Part shown: positions 1-6,473 of the stretch, one piece after another | Layout of the letters: every line of letters begins with the position of its first letter | How positions within the stretch are numbered: the first letter of the stretch is position 1 | NCBI GenBank assembly: GCA_015490055.1 | Contig: WFYP01000048.1 | Coordinates: 1 to 9,603 of the forward strand | Direction of reading: 5' to 3' | Source of the DNA: Nitratifractor sp. | GTDB lineage: Bacteria; Campylobacterota; Campylobacteria; Campylobacterales; Sulfurovaceae | Length of the DNA: 9,603 nucleotides | Position numbers and translations under genes: made by a program | Notes under the pieces: model-generated | Databases searched by the model: none | What the model saw: the letters and a program-made list of their open reading frames with translations, nothing else | Told to the model about the DNA's origin: nothing

Positions 1-81
1 ACAAAAGATGGTCATAACTCTTATTTTTATTTAAATTGTAATTTTTTATCTATTTACTAGCTTTATTTAAAAAAATTCAGC

Positions 82-87
82 TATAAT
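82..87 (+). promoter_or_regulatory. -10 box of the cold-shock gene promoter
   Basis: A perfect TATAAT lies 138 bp upstream of the csp start codon, preceded by runs of T and A at roughly helical spacing and no clear TTGACA. This is the usual look of a sigma70 promoter in Campylobacterota. Transcription would begin near 94-95 and give a leader of about 130 nt. The assignment rests only on the motif and its position. Confidence 0.55.
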
Positions 88-94
88 GCTTCTT

Positions 95-224
95 GAAAAG
101 GTTGAGGATAGATTCTCTTCTTGCAATGCGTTACTTTGTGTTACCCTGCTAGAAATACTTCCCACAAATTTTCCGCTTAAATTTTAGACGATTTAAGTGA
201 ATTTAATTTTATAAAAGGTAAAAA
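95..224 (+). promoter_or_regulatory. Long structured 5' leader of the cold-shock gene
   Basis: The stretch between the predicted transcription start and the csp start codon is too long for a simple ribosome binding site. It holds two local hairpins: 104-108 with 113-117 (5 bp, one G-U) and 174-182 with 191-199 (9 bp, one G-U, loop of 8), the second ending about 18 nt before the Shine-Dalgarno AAGG (215-218). TTACC at 141-145 is complementary to GGTAA at 217-221, so an alternative fold could hide the ribosome site. Long temperature-sensing leaders are known for E. coli cspA; that this one does the same is inference. Confidence 0.4.
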
Positions 225-443
225 ATGTCTAATGTATTAGAAGGAACTGTTAAGTGGTTCAACGATGAAAAAGGTTATGGTTTTATTAGTCAAGATAACG
301 GACAAGGAGACCTATTTGTTCACTTCCGTCAAGTTAACAACCCAAATGGTGGTCGTGTAACTTTACAAGAAGGTCAAAAAGTAACTTACGAAATCGGTGA
401 AGGTCAAAAAGGTCCTCAAGCAGAGAACGTAAACGCTCAGTAA
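225..443 (+). CDS. Cold-shock domain protein (CspA family)
   Basis: A 72-residue single cold-shock domain, the normal size for bacterial Csp proteins. These small OB-fold proteins bind single-stranded RNA and DNA in the cytoplasm and melt secondary structure, acting as RNA chaperones during cold or growth transitions. Both nucleic-acid motifs are intact: RNP1 as KGYGFI (residues 16-21) and RNP2 as DLFVHF (29-34), with W11, F20, F31, H33 and F34 providing the aromatic binding face, and the family opening GTVKWFN at 7-13. The ATG has AAGG 6 nt upstream. The gene stands alone, converging on mnmA, with its own promoter and a long leader. Which csp paralogue it is, and whether it is really cold-induced, cannot be told from the sequence. 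Confidence 0.96.
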   Translation: MSNVLEGTVKWFNDEKGYGFISQDNGQGDLFVHFRQVNNPNGGRVTLQEGQKVTYEIGEGQKGPQAENVNAQ

Positions 444-454
444 TGAAGCTAAAT

Positions 455-476
455 TCTCAAGCTCTTTGGCTTGAGA
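455..476. terminator. Bidirectional terminator hairpin between csp and mnmA
   Basis: An 8-bp perfect inverted repeat, TCTCAAGC and GCTTGAGA, with a 6-nt loop sits 11 bp after the csp stop and 40 bp after the mnmA stop. The plus-strand tail is TTTAACTT and the minus-strand tail ATTTAG, so the U tracts are weak. Its place between convergent genes fits a shared terminator. Confidence 0.55.
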
Positions 477-516
477 TTTAACTTATCAATTTCAAAACTC
501 TTCATTAATTAATAAT

Positions 517-1545
517 TTAATCTAAAATATCAATAATTTCACCACCACCAAGTAATTTATCATTATCATAAAATACAGCAAATTGTCCTTTAGCAACCCC
601 AAAAGCTGGCTCTTTTAAAGTTATTAAGCCAATATTATTCTCTATTTTAACATTTGCTTCTAAACCAGAAGTTCTATATCGAACCTTTACTGTACAATCA
701 AAATCTTTTAAATCTTCAAATAGATTTATATTACTAATTACTATCTCTTTTTTTGCTAAAGAGTCTTTTTTACCAACAATAAGTGTATTATTTTTAGCAT
801 CTATATCCAATACAAAATGTGGGTCGTGTGCACCATTTACAAAAAAACCTCTACGCTTTCCTATTGTGTAGTGCATAAACCCCTTATGATCACCTACAAT
901 ATTACCTTCTAAATCTTTTACAACCCCTGGCATATCTGGGTTTGTATGCTCTTTTAAAACATCTATATAGCTATCTTCTACAAAGCATACTTCGCTACTT
1001 TCACTCTGAGTTGCAAACTCTTGTAGTACATCAATATTAGAAGCATACTTTTTAACATCCTCTTTTAGCCAATCTCCTAAAGGAAAAATTACTCTATTTA
1101 AAACATCTTTTTTAACTTCAGCTAAAAAATAGCTCTGGTCTTTACTATCATCTAAGCCTTTATATATAGCTCCATCTTTTACCCTTACATAGTGTCCTGT
1201 GGCAATATGTTCAATACCTAAAGAGTCTGCAAACTCTACCATTTTACCAAATTTTATTTTTCTATTACATATAACACAAGGATTTGGGGTTAAGCCCTCT
1301 TTATAGCTCTCTACAAAGTAGTTATAAACCTCTTGTTTAAAGGCATCTTCTATATTATGAATATGCAGTTTTATTCCTAAATAATCTGCAACTTTTTGAG
1401 CTTTTTTTATATTTTCATCATTTAAGTGCTTCAGTGAGTGCATAAGCATATATACACCTTCCACTTTGTAACCCTCTTTTTGTAGCATTACAGCAGTTAC
1501 AGTAGAATCAACTCCACCACTCATTCCAACTAATACTTTTTTCAC
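517..1545 (-). CDS. mnmA: tRNA-specific 2-thiouridylase MnmA
   Basis: This 342-residue protein is the ATP-dependent sulfur transferase that makes 2-thiouridine at wobble position 34 of tRNA-Lys, -Glu and -Gln. The N-type ATP pyrophosphatase PP-loop SGGVDS is at residues 9-14. The two redox-active catalytic cysteines are present: C90 in NPCVICN and C187 in SEVCFV (equivalent to C102 and C199 of the E. coli enzyme). ATGHY (115-119), DQSYF (136-140) and TIGKRRGF (227-234) are further family signatures, and the C-terminal beta-barrel closes with GGGEIID. It starts at GTG, which overlaps the preceding stop codon by 4 nt (GTGA), behind a strong AAAGGAG. Last gene of the six-gene minus-strand operon. 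The sulfur donor relay (IscS, and Tus proteins where present) is not in the window. Confidence 0.97.
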   Translation of the reverse strand: MKKVLVGMSGGVDSTVTAVMLQKEGYKVEGVYMLMHSLKHLNDENIKKAQKVADYLGIKLHIHNIEDAFKQEVYNYFVESYKEGLTPNPCVICNRKIKFGKMVEFADSLGIEHIATGHYVRVKDGAIYKGLDDSKDQSYFLAEVKKDVLNRVIFPLGDWLKEDVKKYASNIDVLQEFATQSESSEVCFVEDSYIDVLKEHTNPDMPGVVKDLEGNIVGDHKGFMHYTIGKRRGFFVNGAHDPHFVLDIDAKNNTLIVGKKDSLAKKEIVISNINLFEDLKDFDCTVKVRYRTSGLEANVKIENNIGLITLKEPAFGVAKGQFAVFYDNDKLLGGGEIIDILD

Positions 1546-1988
1546 AAAATCTCCTTTAACTCTAGCAAAAAAGAGCCATTAAAGTATAAATTCGCATATG
1601 CAAAAACTTTACTACCTCTCATAATAACAACATCTACAGGTAAAGAACTCAAAGCGATATAAGAGTTTTTTATAATTTTTCTATCTACTTTTATCTTTAT
1701 TGAAAAAGATGATTTATCTCTATTTTTTTTATACTCTTTACTCTTTTTAGCAAAGCTAATATCTGCATAAAAATAGTTACCATTAGCCTCTAAAATAGAA
1801 TCTGCAACTACTCTTTTATCTGAAATATATCTAGCTTTTAACTCTCTGCTCTCTATCTCAATCCAGCTACCAACAGATACATTTTTAAAACTTTCTTTAG
1901 AAAACTCTATCTTTTCACTCTCTAAAAAGCTAGTAAACTCTTTGCTATATACCTTAAGCAAATTACTAGCTTGTAGATTATTTCTCAT
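1542..1988 (-). CDS. Unknown protein between flhF and mnmA (148 aa)
   Basis: I do not recognise this protein. I start it at the ATG at 1988, giving 148 residues; an in-frame TTG at 2000 would add four residues but reaches further into flhF. It overlaps the end of flhF by 11 nt and the mnmA start by 4 nt, so it is translated as part of the operon, probably by coupling, since only a weak GGCGAG precedes the ATG. There is no signal peptide, membrane segment, cysteine cluster or P-loop. A basic, polar stretch lies at about residues 80-104. The last 32 residues (PVDVVIMRG... to LELKEIL) resemble by eye the end of a SpoA (FliN/FliM C-ring) domain, with a hydrophobic strand, a G-S-K-V-F-A turn, and a second and third strand. 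That likeness is weak and unproven. Composition matches its neighbours. Confidence 0.85.
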   Translation of the reverse strand: MRNNLQASNLLKVYSKEFTSFLESEKIEFSKESFKNVSVGSWIEIESRELKARYISDKRVVADSILEANGNYFYADISFAKKSKEYKKNRDKSSFSIKIKVDRKIIKNSYIALSSLPVDVVIMRGSKVFAYANLYFNGSFLLELKEIL

Positions 1989-3060
1989 CAATCTCGCCAA
2001 TAAATGCTTCTAAAATTCGTCGCTTTGTTGCAATTTCTAAATCTATTGGTACCTCTTGCCCCACACTCAAAAATGATACAGGCAAATTAGTATCCAGCAA
2101 AAAGGCTATTAAATTACCAACTTTTTTTGTCTCATCAAATTTAGTAGCTATTACATTATCAATATTTAAAAAAGAGAAATGTTCATATATATCTTTTAAA
2201 TCTTCGTATTTAGAAGTTACAGAAACAACTAAAGTAGCACTTAAAGTTTTTAGTGTACTATCTATACTCTTACAATACTTTACTGTATCTAAAAGCTTTT
2301 CTCTATCATATGGTGAACTACCAGCAGTATCTATAAATATAAGTTTTTTAAAAGTCAAAGAGTTTATTACATCTTTTAATTCATCTGGAGTGCTTGGGCA
2401 GTAATAATCTACTCCCATACTTTTAGCATAAAATCCTAATTGCTCTTGTGCTCCAACTCTATAGTTATCTAAATTTATCAAAGCAATGTCATCAGGATTA
2501 ACCCCTTTTAGCGCACTCCAACCGGTAAGCTTAGCAACAGTGGTAGTCTTGCCTACACCTGTTGTACCAACAAATATATTAATTCTACTATCTATAGTCT
2601 TTTTACTAATCTCTATTGCTTCTTCTATCTCTTCTAATACAAATGATAATAACAATTTTTTATCTTGAGCAACTTGTGTACCGATAAACGGATTTAGCAT
2701 ATTTTCAACCCAATTTCTACTTAAGCCTCTATTTATTAATAGATCCTTAACTATCTCTATCTCATCTTTAGATTCTTTATTTTCAGTAACACTGTTAGGA
2801 GATAAGGCTTCTCTCATTTTATCCATTTTGCTCTTTAGTAAATTCATCTCTTCGATTAAAGCCTCTTCTTCACTTATTCCACAACTCTCTAAGTATGCAT
2901 CTTCATTAACTTCTATAGTAATTTCTGATACTAATTCTTTATCTCTATTTTTATATTGAGTTGCTTTTATAATTTTAAAATTGTCAATAGAGCCATACTT
3001 CTGTATAGCTAGCTTATACGCCTCTTCTGGGCTTGGTGCTATAAAACTTTCGCTAAACAT
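1978..3060 (-). CDS. flhF: FlhF, SRP-type GTPase for polar flagellum placement
   Basis: A 360-residue member of the SRP GTPase family (Ffh, FtsY, FlhF). FlhF marks the cell pole and recruits early flagellar parts; in Campylobacter and Helicobacter it also affects flagellar gene expression. An N-terminal region (1-55) begins with the FlhF-type APSPEEAY...YG pattern, followed by a charged linker to about 100, the helical N domain, and the G domain. GTPase motifs seen are G1 GTTGVGKT (165-172), G2 LDNYRVGAQEQL (197-208), G3 DTAGS (244-248), G4 TKFDE (306-310) and G5 SVGQEVP (332-338). The G3 arginine usual in the family (DTAGR) is serine here. It is shorter than the 450-480 residues of the Helicobacter and Campylobacter proteins, mainly in the linker. 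ATG with AAGGAG; overlaps folK by 22 nt. The customary downstream flhG is absent. Confidence 0.93.
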   Translation of the reverse strand: MFSESFIAPSPEEAYKLAIQKYGSIDNFKIIKATQYKNRDKELVSEITIEVNEDAYLESCGISEEEALIEEMNLLKSKMDKMREALSPNSVTENKESKDEIEIVKDLLINRGLSRNWVENMLNPFIGTQVAQDKKLLLSFVLEEIEEAIEISKKTIDSRINIFVGTTGVGKTTTVAKLTGWSALKGVNPDDIALINLDNYRVGAQEQLGFYAKSMGVDYYCPSTPDELKDVINSLTFKKLIFIDTAGSSPYDREKLLDTVKYCKSIDSTLKTLSATLVVSVTSKYEDLKDIYEHFSFLNIDNVIATKFDETKKVGNLIAFLLDTNLPVSFLSVGQEVPIDLEIATKRRILEAFIGEIDEK

Positions 3061-3557
3061 TTTGCTCCTTTTAAAAACTTTAATGGTAAAACCACGCTAT
3101 CACGCTCGCTCCAATGTGGGTGGGGTATTATAAGTTTTGGTATTTTATTTATTTTTTGCTTTTCATAAAATATTATATCTAAATCTAGCGTTCTTGGGGC
3201 ATCTTTAAATAGCCTTTTTCGCCCAAAATGCTTCTCGACTCTCTGTAGATATCTTAAAAGCTCCATAGCTTGCAACTTAGTCTCTATTAAAATTAATGTA
3301 TTAAAAAAATAAGCCTGTTCCAAATATCCAAATGGGGGGTTTTTATAAATTACAGATGTATTTAAAACTTTAACTAAAGCATCTCGTTTTAACTTAACAA
3401 GCAGTCGATTAAATTCTCTTTTAACATCACCAATATTTCCACCAACGCCAATTAATGCAACTTTTCCACTAGAGCAAGAGGCAAACTTTTTTGGAAAGTT
3501 TCTACTTTTTATAAGCTCTTTCCCATCTTTTAAGTCTAAATATAGATAGCCACTCAA
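3039..3557 (-). CDS. folK: 6-hydroxymethyl-dihydropterin pyrophosphokinase (HPPK)
   Basis: FolK transfers pyrophosphate from ATP to 6-hydroxymethyl-7,8-dihydropterin, the step before dihydropteroate synthase in folate synthesis. The 172-residue product shows the HPPK signature: ALIGVGGNIGD (34-44), the pterin-side NPPFG (73-77) and FFNTLILIET (84-93), then FGRKR (111-115) and the magnesium/ATP block PRTLDLDIIFY (121-131), where D125 and D127 match the metal-binding aspartates, and IPHPHWSERDSVVLPL (144-159). About 30 residues precede the first core strand, more than in E. coli HPPK. The only in-frame start I find after the upstream stop is TTG, with AGGA about 8 nt before it. It lies 9 nt after the peptidase gene and overlaps flhF, matching the folK-flhF order seen in Campylobacter jejuni. 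Confidence 0.94.
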   Translation of the reverse strand: MSGYLYLDLKDGKELIKSRNFPKKFASCSSGKVALIGVGGNIGDVKREFNRLLVKLKRDALVKVLNTSVIYKNPPFGYLEQAYFFNTLILIETKLQAMELLRYLQRVEKHFGRKRLFKDAPRTLDLDIIFYEKQKINKIPKLIIPHPHWSERDSVVLPLKFLKGAKCLAKVL

Positions 3558-3566
3558 AAAAATATC

Positions 3567-4586
3567 CTAAAGCACTTTAGCTCTACCGTTTTGCATTACT
3601 ACCATATCTTCAATGCGAATGCCAAACTCACCCTCTATATAGATACCAGGCTCAATAGTATATACCATACCATCTTCGATAACAGTATCGCTTCGGCTAG
3701 AGATGTATGGCATTTCGTGAATATCTAAACCAACACCATGACCAGTAGAGTGTACAAAACAGTCACCAAAGCCCGCTTTTTCTATTACATCTCGAGCAAG
3801 TGCATCTATCTGCTTTGCTTTCATACCGCTTCTTGCTTTTTTAATAGCTCTATCGTGGGCTTTTAGTACAGTATCGTAAGCTTTTTGTATCTTTTTAGAG
3901 CCAAACTGCTGTTTTATTTTAAAATTTACTTCACCATCATAAAAAGAGGTTCTAGTTCTATCGCTACAGTATCTTTTATACTTTACACCAGCATCAAACA
4001 AAAGTAAATCACCAGCTTCTAATACTCGGCTTGTTGGCAATGCGTGTGGCTTAGCTGCATTTTCACTAATTGCCAAAATTGGCTCGAAACTTATATCTCT
4101 ATTTCCATAATCTCGAAGTATTGATTCAGCTAAAAAGTTTAATTCACTCTCTTTTCGTAAATTGCTTGTAGATATTTCGTAAGCAACTTTTTTAAACGAC
4201 TCTTTTCCAATTTTCACAGCTTTTTGTAACAGCTCTATTTCGCTATTACTCTTGATAATACGCTTAAGATGAGAAAAGTTTGGTTTAAATTTAAACTTTG
4301 TAGGTACAGACTCTTTAAGCTTATTAAAACTATATATATCCCACTCAGCTGGGTCAATTACTACTTTTTTAACTCTATTTTTTTTCAAAATCTCTACCAA
4401 TTTATCGATTAAAGAGTTAGCAATACACACTTTTGCATTTTTTACAGATTTTTTAGCCTCTATCTTGTAGCGACCATCTGTAATAAAAAAGCTCTCGCCC
4501 CCTAAAGTTAAAAAAATAGCATTATCACAACTATATCCGCACTCGAAATAGAGTGCGTTTTCGTCTTTAAAAACGATATAATTCAT
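3567..4586 (-). CDS. M24-family Xaa-Pro aminopeptidase/dipeptidase
   Basis: A 339-residue cytoplasmic metallopeptidase of the creatinase/prolidase fold, which removes N-terminal residues ahead of proline. Residues 1-110 form the short N-terminal creatinase-like domain; the pita-bread catalytic domain follows. All five dinuclear-metal ligands are visible: D198 (LLLFDAG), D209 (CSDRTRT), H283 (STGHGVGLDIHE), E312 (TIEPGIY) and E326 (IRIEDMV). The assisting histidines H181 (PHALPT) and H290 are present as well. The length suits a small PepQ/YqhT-type enzyme rather than the 440-residue E. coli PepP, so I give no symbol. Its ATG overlaps the aroQ stop by one base (TAATG), implying coupled translation. 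It is the second gene of the operon, with no obvious metabolic tie to its neighbours. Confidence 0.93.
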   Translation of the reverse strand: MNYIVFKDENALYFECGYSCDNAIFLTLGGESFFITDGRYKIEAKKSVKNAKVCIANSLIDKLVEILKKNRVKKVVIDPAEWDIYSFNKLKESVPTKFKFKPNFSHLKRIIKSNSEIELLQKAVKIGKESFKKVAYEISTSNLRKESELNFLAESILRDYGNRDISFEPILAISENAAKPHALPTSRVLEAGDLLLFDAGVKYKRYCSDRTRTSFYDGEVNFKIKQQFGSKKIQKAYDTVLKAHDRAIKKARSGMKAKQIDALARDVIEKAGFGDCFVHSTGHGVGLDIHEMPYISSRSDTVIEDGMVYTIEPGIYIEGEFGIRIEDMVVMQNGRAKVL

Positions 4587-5071
4587 TATGCGTTTTGCCC
4601 CTGCTCTGCTTGTGCTTGAGCCTCTTGCATAGCTTGAATTTCGCTAATAATTTGTGTCATACCAATCATCGCTAAGTGGTAACCAAATGGTCCAACACCT
4701 GCAATTACACCTGCACACACCTCTGCTGTTAAAGATTTTTTTCTAAAATCTTCTCTTGCGTGAATATTACTTAAGTGTACTTCTATTGTTGGAATTTCAA
4801 CCGCTGCTATCGCATCTCTAATAGCAATAGAAGTGTGAGAGTAAGCAGCAGGGTTGATAATAATACCATCAGCATCGCCCATACACTCTTGAATTCTATC
4901 TACAATCTCACCCTCTAAGTTACTTTGAAAAAACTCTATCTCAATTTCATTCTGTTCTGCAAAATTTTTCATTTGAGCATGGATATCTTCTAATTTCATT
5001 GGTCCGTAAATATGTTGCTCGCGAACTCCTAACATATTTAAGTTTGGTCCTTGGATAACTACTATTTTCAT
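4586..5071 (-). CDS. aroQ: Type II 3-dehydroquinate dehydratase
   Basis: AroQ converts 3-dehydroquinate to 3-dehydroshikimate, the third step to chorismate and aromatic amino acids. The 161-residue protein has the dodecameric type II fold. Active-site residues are in place: R17 and Y22 on the flexible lid (GVREQHIYG), N73 and H79 (INPAAYSH), D86, H99 (EVHLSN), R106 and R110. QGPNLN (7-12) and FFQSNLEGE (47-55) are further hallmarks. A Q/A-rich tail (about 147-161) extends beyond the conserved core. ATG at 5071 follows AAAGG. As the first gene it probably carries the operon promoter, which must lie in 5072-5154; a minus-strand TATAAC (5123-5118) or TAAAAT (5106-5101) could be the -10, but I cannot choose between them. 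Confidence 0.96.
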   Translation of the reverse strand: MKIVVIQGPNLNMLGVREQHIYGPMKLEDIHAQMKNFAEQNEIEIEFFQSNLEGEIVDRIQECMGDADGIIINPAAYSHTSIAIRDAIAAVEIPTIEVHLSNIHAREDFRKKSLTAEVCAGVIAGVGPFGYHLAMIGMTQIISEIQAMQEAQAQAEQGQNA

Positions 5072-5085
5072 AATCTACCTTTGTT

Positions 5086-5091
5086 TATAAT
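5086..5091 (+). promoter_or_regulatory. Candidate -10 box for the mqnF gene
   Basis: TATAAT lies 64 bp before the mqnF ATG, inside the 83-bp gap shared with divergent aroQ. A start near 5098 would leave a leader of about 57 nt. Alternatives nearer the gene (TATAAA at 5120, TAAAAT at 5131) are possible. The box partly overlaps the aroQ leader, so the two promoters must interleave. Confidence 0.4.
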
Positions 5092-5154
5092 TTTGGTATC
5101 ATTTTATTAAAAGTGTAGTTATAAACTCTTTAAAATAAAGCTAAAAGGCAGAAG

Positions 5155-6378
5155 ATGAAGATAATAAGTTCTAAATATACATATATAGATGGCGAATACA
5201 AAAAAAATGTAGCAGTTGCTTTCGATAAAAAAATAGAAAAAATAGCAACATTAGATGAATTAAAAGCAGAATTTCCAAATGCCCAACTAATTACATACCC
5301 CAATAATAGCGTACTATATCCAGGTTTCATAAACCCACATGTGCATTTAGAGTTTAGTGCGAATAGAGCAACTCTAAAATATGGCGACTTTATGAGTTGG
5401 CTCTATAGTGTAATTGAAAATAGAGAAGAGTTAGTATCTAAATTAAACAAAGATTTAATAAAAGAGAAAGCAGACGAGATGCTAAAGAGCGGAGTTACAA
5501 CATTTGGTGCAATCTCAAGCTATGGTGCAGAGCTCGAAGTGTGTGCAAAACTAGAGCAAAGAGTAATATTTTTTAACGAAGTTATAGGCTCTAACCCTGC
5601 TGCTATAGATGCCCTATTTAACGATTTTAAAAATAGAGTTGCAGAATCTATAGAATTAAAAAGCGATACTCTAATTCCTGCTATTGCGATACACTCACCC
5701 TACTCTGTACACCCATTTTTAATTAGAGAGGTTTTAAATATAGCCAAAAGTCAAAACTTAATAACAACAGCACACTTTTTAGAATCACAGGCAGAGAGAG
5801 AGTGGCTAGAGAACTCTAGTGGTGACTTCTTAGAGTTTTTCAAAAACTTCTCTAACACAACAACAGCAGTTACAACTATAGAAGAGTTTTTAAATGCCTT
5901 TAAAAATATACCTACACTATTTACTCATGCTGTGCAGGTAAAAGAGAATGAAATTGAAACTATAAATAAAAATGGGCACTCTGTAATACACTGCCCTCGT
6001 TCAAACAGACTATTAGGTTGCGGTAGAGCACCAATAGAGCATATAGACAGAGTACTACTAGGAACAGATGGATTAAGCTCTAACTACTCACTTAATATAC
6101 TAGAAGAGATGCGTGCAGCCCTAACTATACACTTTCAAGCCGATTTAAATAAGTTGGCAACTAGATTAATAGAATCGGTCACAACAACAGCATCTAATGC
6201 ACTAAATTTAAAAATTGGGAAAATAAAGCCAAAATATTGGGCAGACTTTGCAATATTTACACTACCAGATGATTTAAAATATGAAGATAAAGGCTCATTA
6301 GCACTACATACAATACTAAATTGCGAAAGTGCTGATAGCGTGTATATAGGCGGGAGAGAATTAAGAGTTAAGAATTAA
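5155..6378 (+). CDS. mqnF: Aminodeoxyfutalosine deaminase-type amidohydrolase
   Basis: A 407-residue amidohydrolase-superfamily enzyme of the cytoplasmic deaminase branch. Metal and catalytic positions are visible: the HxH pair H62/H64 (PHVHLEF), the serine-proline strand AIHSPYSVH (178-186), H207 and E210 (TAHFLES), H258 (FTHAV), H279-C280 (IHCPRSN) and D305 (LLGTDGLSSN). Family members in Campylobacterota deaminate 6-amino-6-deoxyfutalosine to futalosine in the alternative menaquinone pathway, and the gene sits beside aroQ as in Campylobacter jejuni. Related proteins have also been discussed as adenosine deaminases, so substrate is inferred from family and context rather than read from residues. 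ATG with AAGG and AGAAG upstream. Probably monocistronic, ending in the palindromic repeat before recR. Confidence 0.85.
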   Translation: MKIISSKYTYIDGEYKKNVAVAFDKKIEKIATLDELKAEFPNAQLITYPNNSVLYPGFINPHVHLEFSANRATLKYGDFMSWLYSVIENREELVSKLNKDLIKEKADEMLKSGVTTFGAISSYGAELEVCAKLEQRVIFFNEVIGSNPAAIDALFNDFKNRVAESIELKSDTLIPAIAIHSPYSVHPFLIREVLNIAKSQNLITTAHFLESQAEREWLENSSGDFLEFFKNFSNTTTAVTTIEEFLNAFKNIPTLFTHAVQVKENEIETINKNGHSVIHCPRSNRLLGCGRAPIEHIDRVLLGTDGLSSNYSLNILEEMRAALTIHFQADLNKLATRLIESVTTTASNALNLKIGKIKPKYWADFAIFTLPDDLKYEDKGSLALHTILNCESADSVYIGGRELRVKN

Positions 6379-6403
6379 GAATTGATGGTTTATTAATATA
6401 CGC

Positions 6404-6470
6404 GTAGGGTCGATTTATCGACCATAAAATAGGCATTAATCTGAATTATTGGTCGATAAAACGACCCTAC
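6404..6470. repeat. Inverted REP-like doublet (REPIN/BIME) between mqnF and recR
   Basis: Two 21-bp arms, 6404-6424 and 6450-6470, are inverted copies with one mismatch (6413 against 6461), separated by a 25-bp AT-rich spacer. Each arm begins on its own strand with GTAG (6404-6407; CTAC at 6467-6470), followed by a smaller palindrome: GGTCGAT-TT-ATCGACC at 6408-6423, and a less perfect version at 6451-6466. A GTAG head plus adjacent palindrome is the form of REP elements recognised by RAYT (TnpA-REP) transposases, and inverted pairs are REPINs or BIMEs. It fills the gap between convergent genes, 3 bp from the recR stop, and its long hairpin could also end transcription from both sides. No transposase is present here. 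Confidence 0.7.
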
Positions 6471-6473
6471 ATT

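Noticed and set aside
1542..1988. The unknown gene as a degenerate flhG
   Set aside because: FlhG is a MinD-type ATPase of about 280-290 residues with a deviant Walker A; no P-loop or MinD motif is present and the reading frame is intact.
2486..2668. 60-codon open frame on the plus strand
   Set aside because: It lies wholly antisense to the FlhF P-loop region, has no ribosome site and has a low-complexity product; a shadow of flhF.
5130..5330. 66-codon minus-strand frame with a hydrophobic product
   Set aside because: It is antisense to the start of mqnF; hydrophobicity arises from reversing A/T-rich codons, and no Shine-Dalgarno is present.
6361..6392. Tandem TAAGAAT repeat at the end of mqnF
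   Set aside because: Only two short copies of an A/T-rich heptamer next to the stop codon; too short to call a repeat element.
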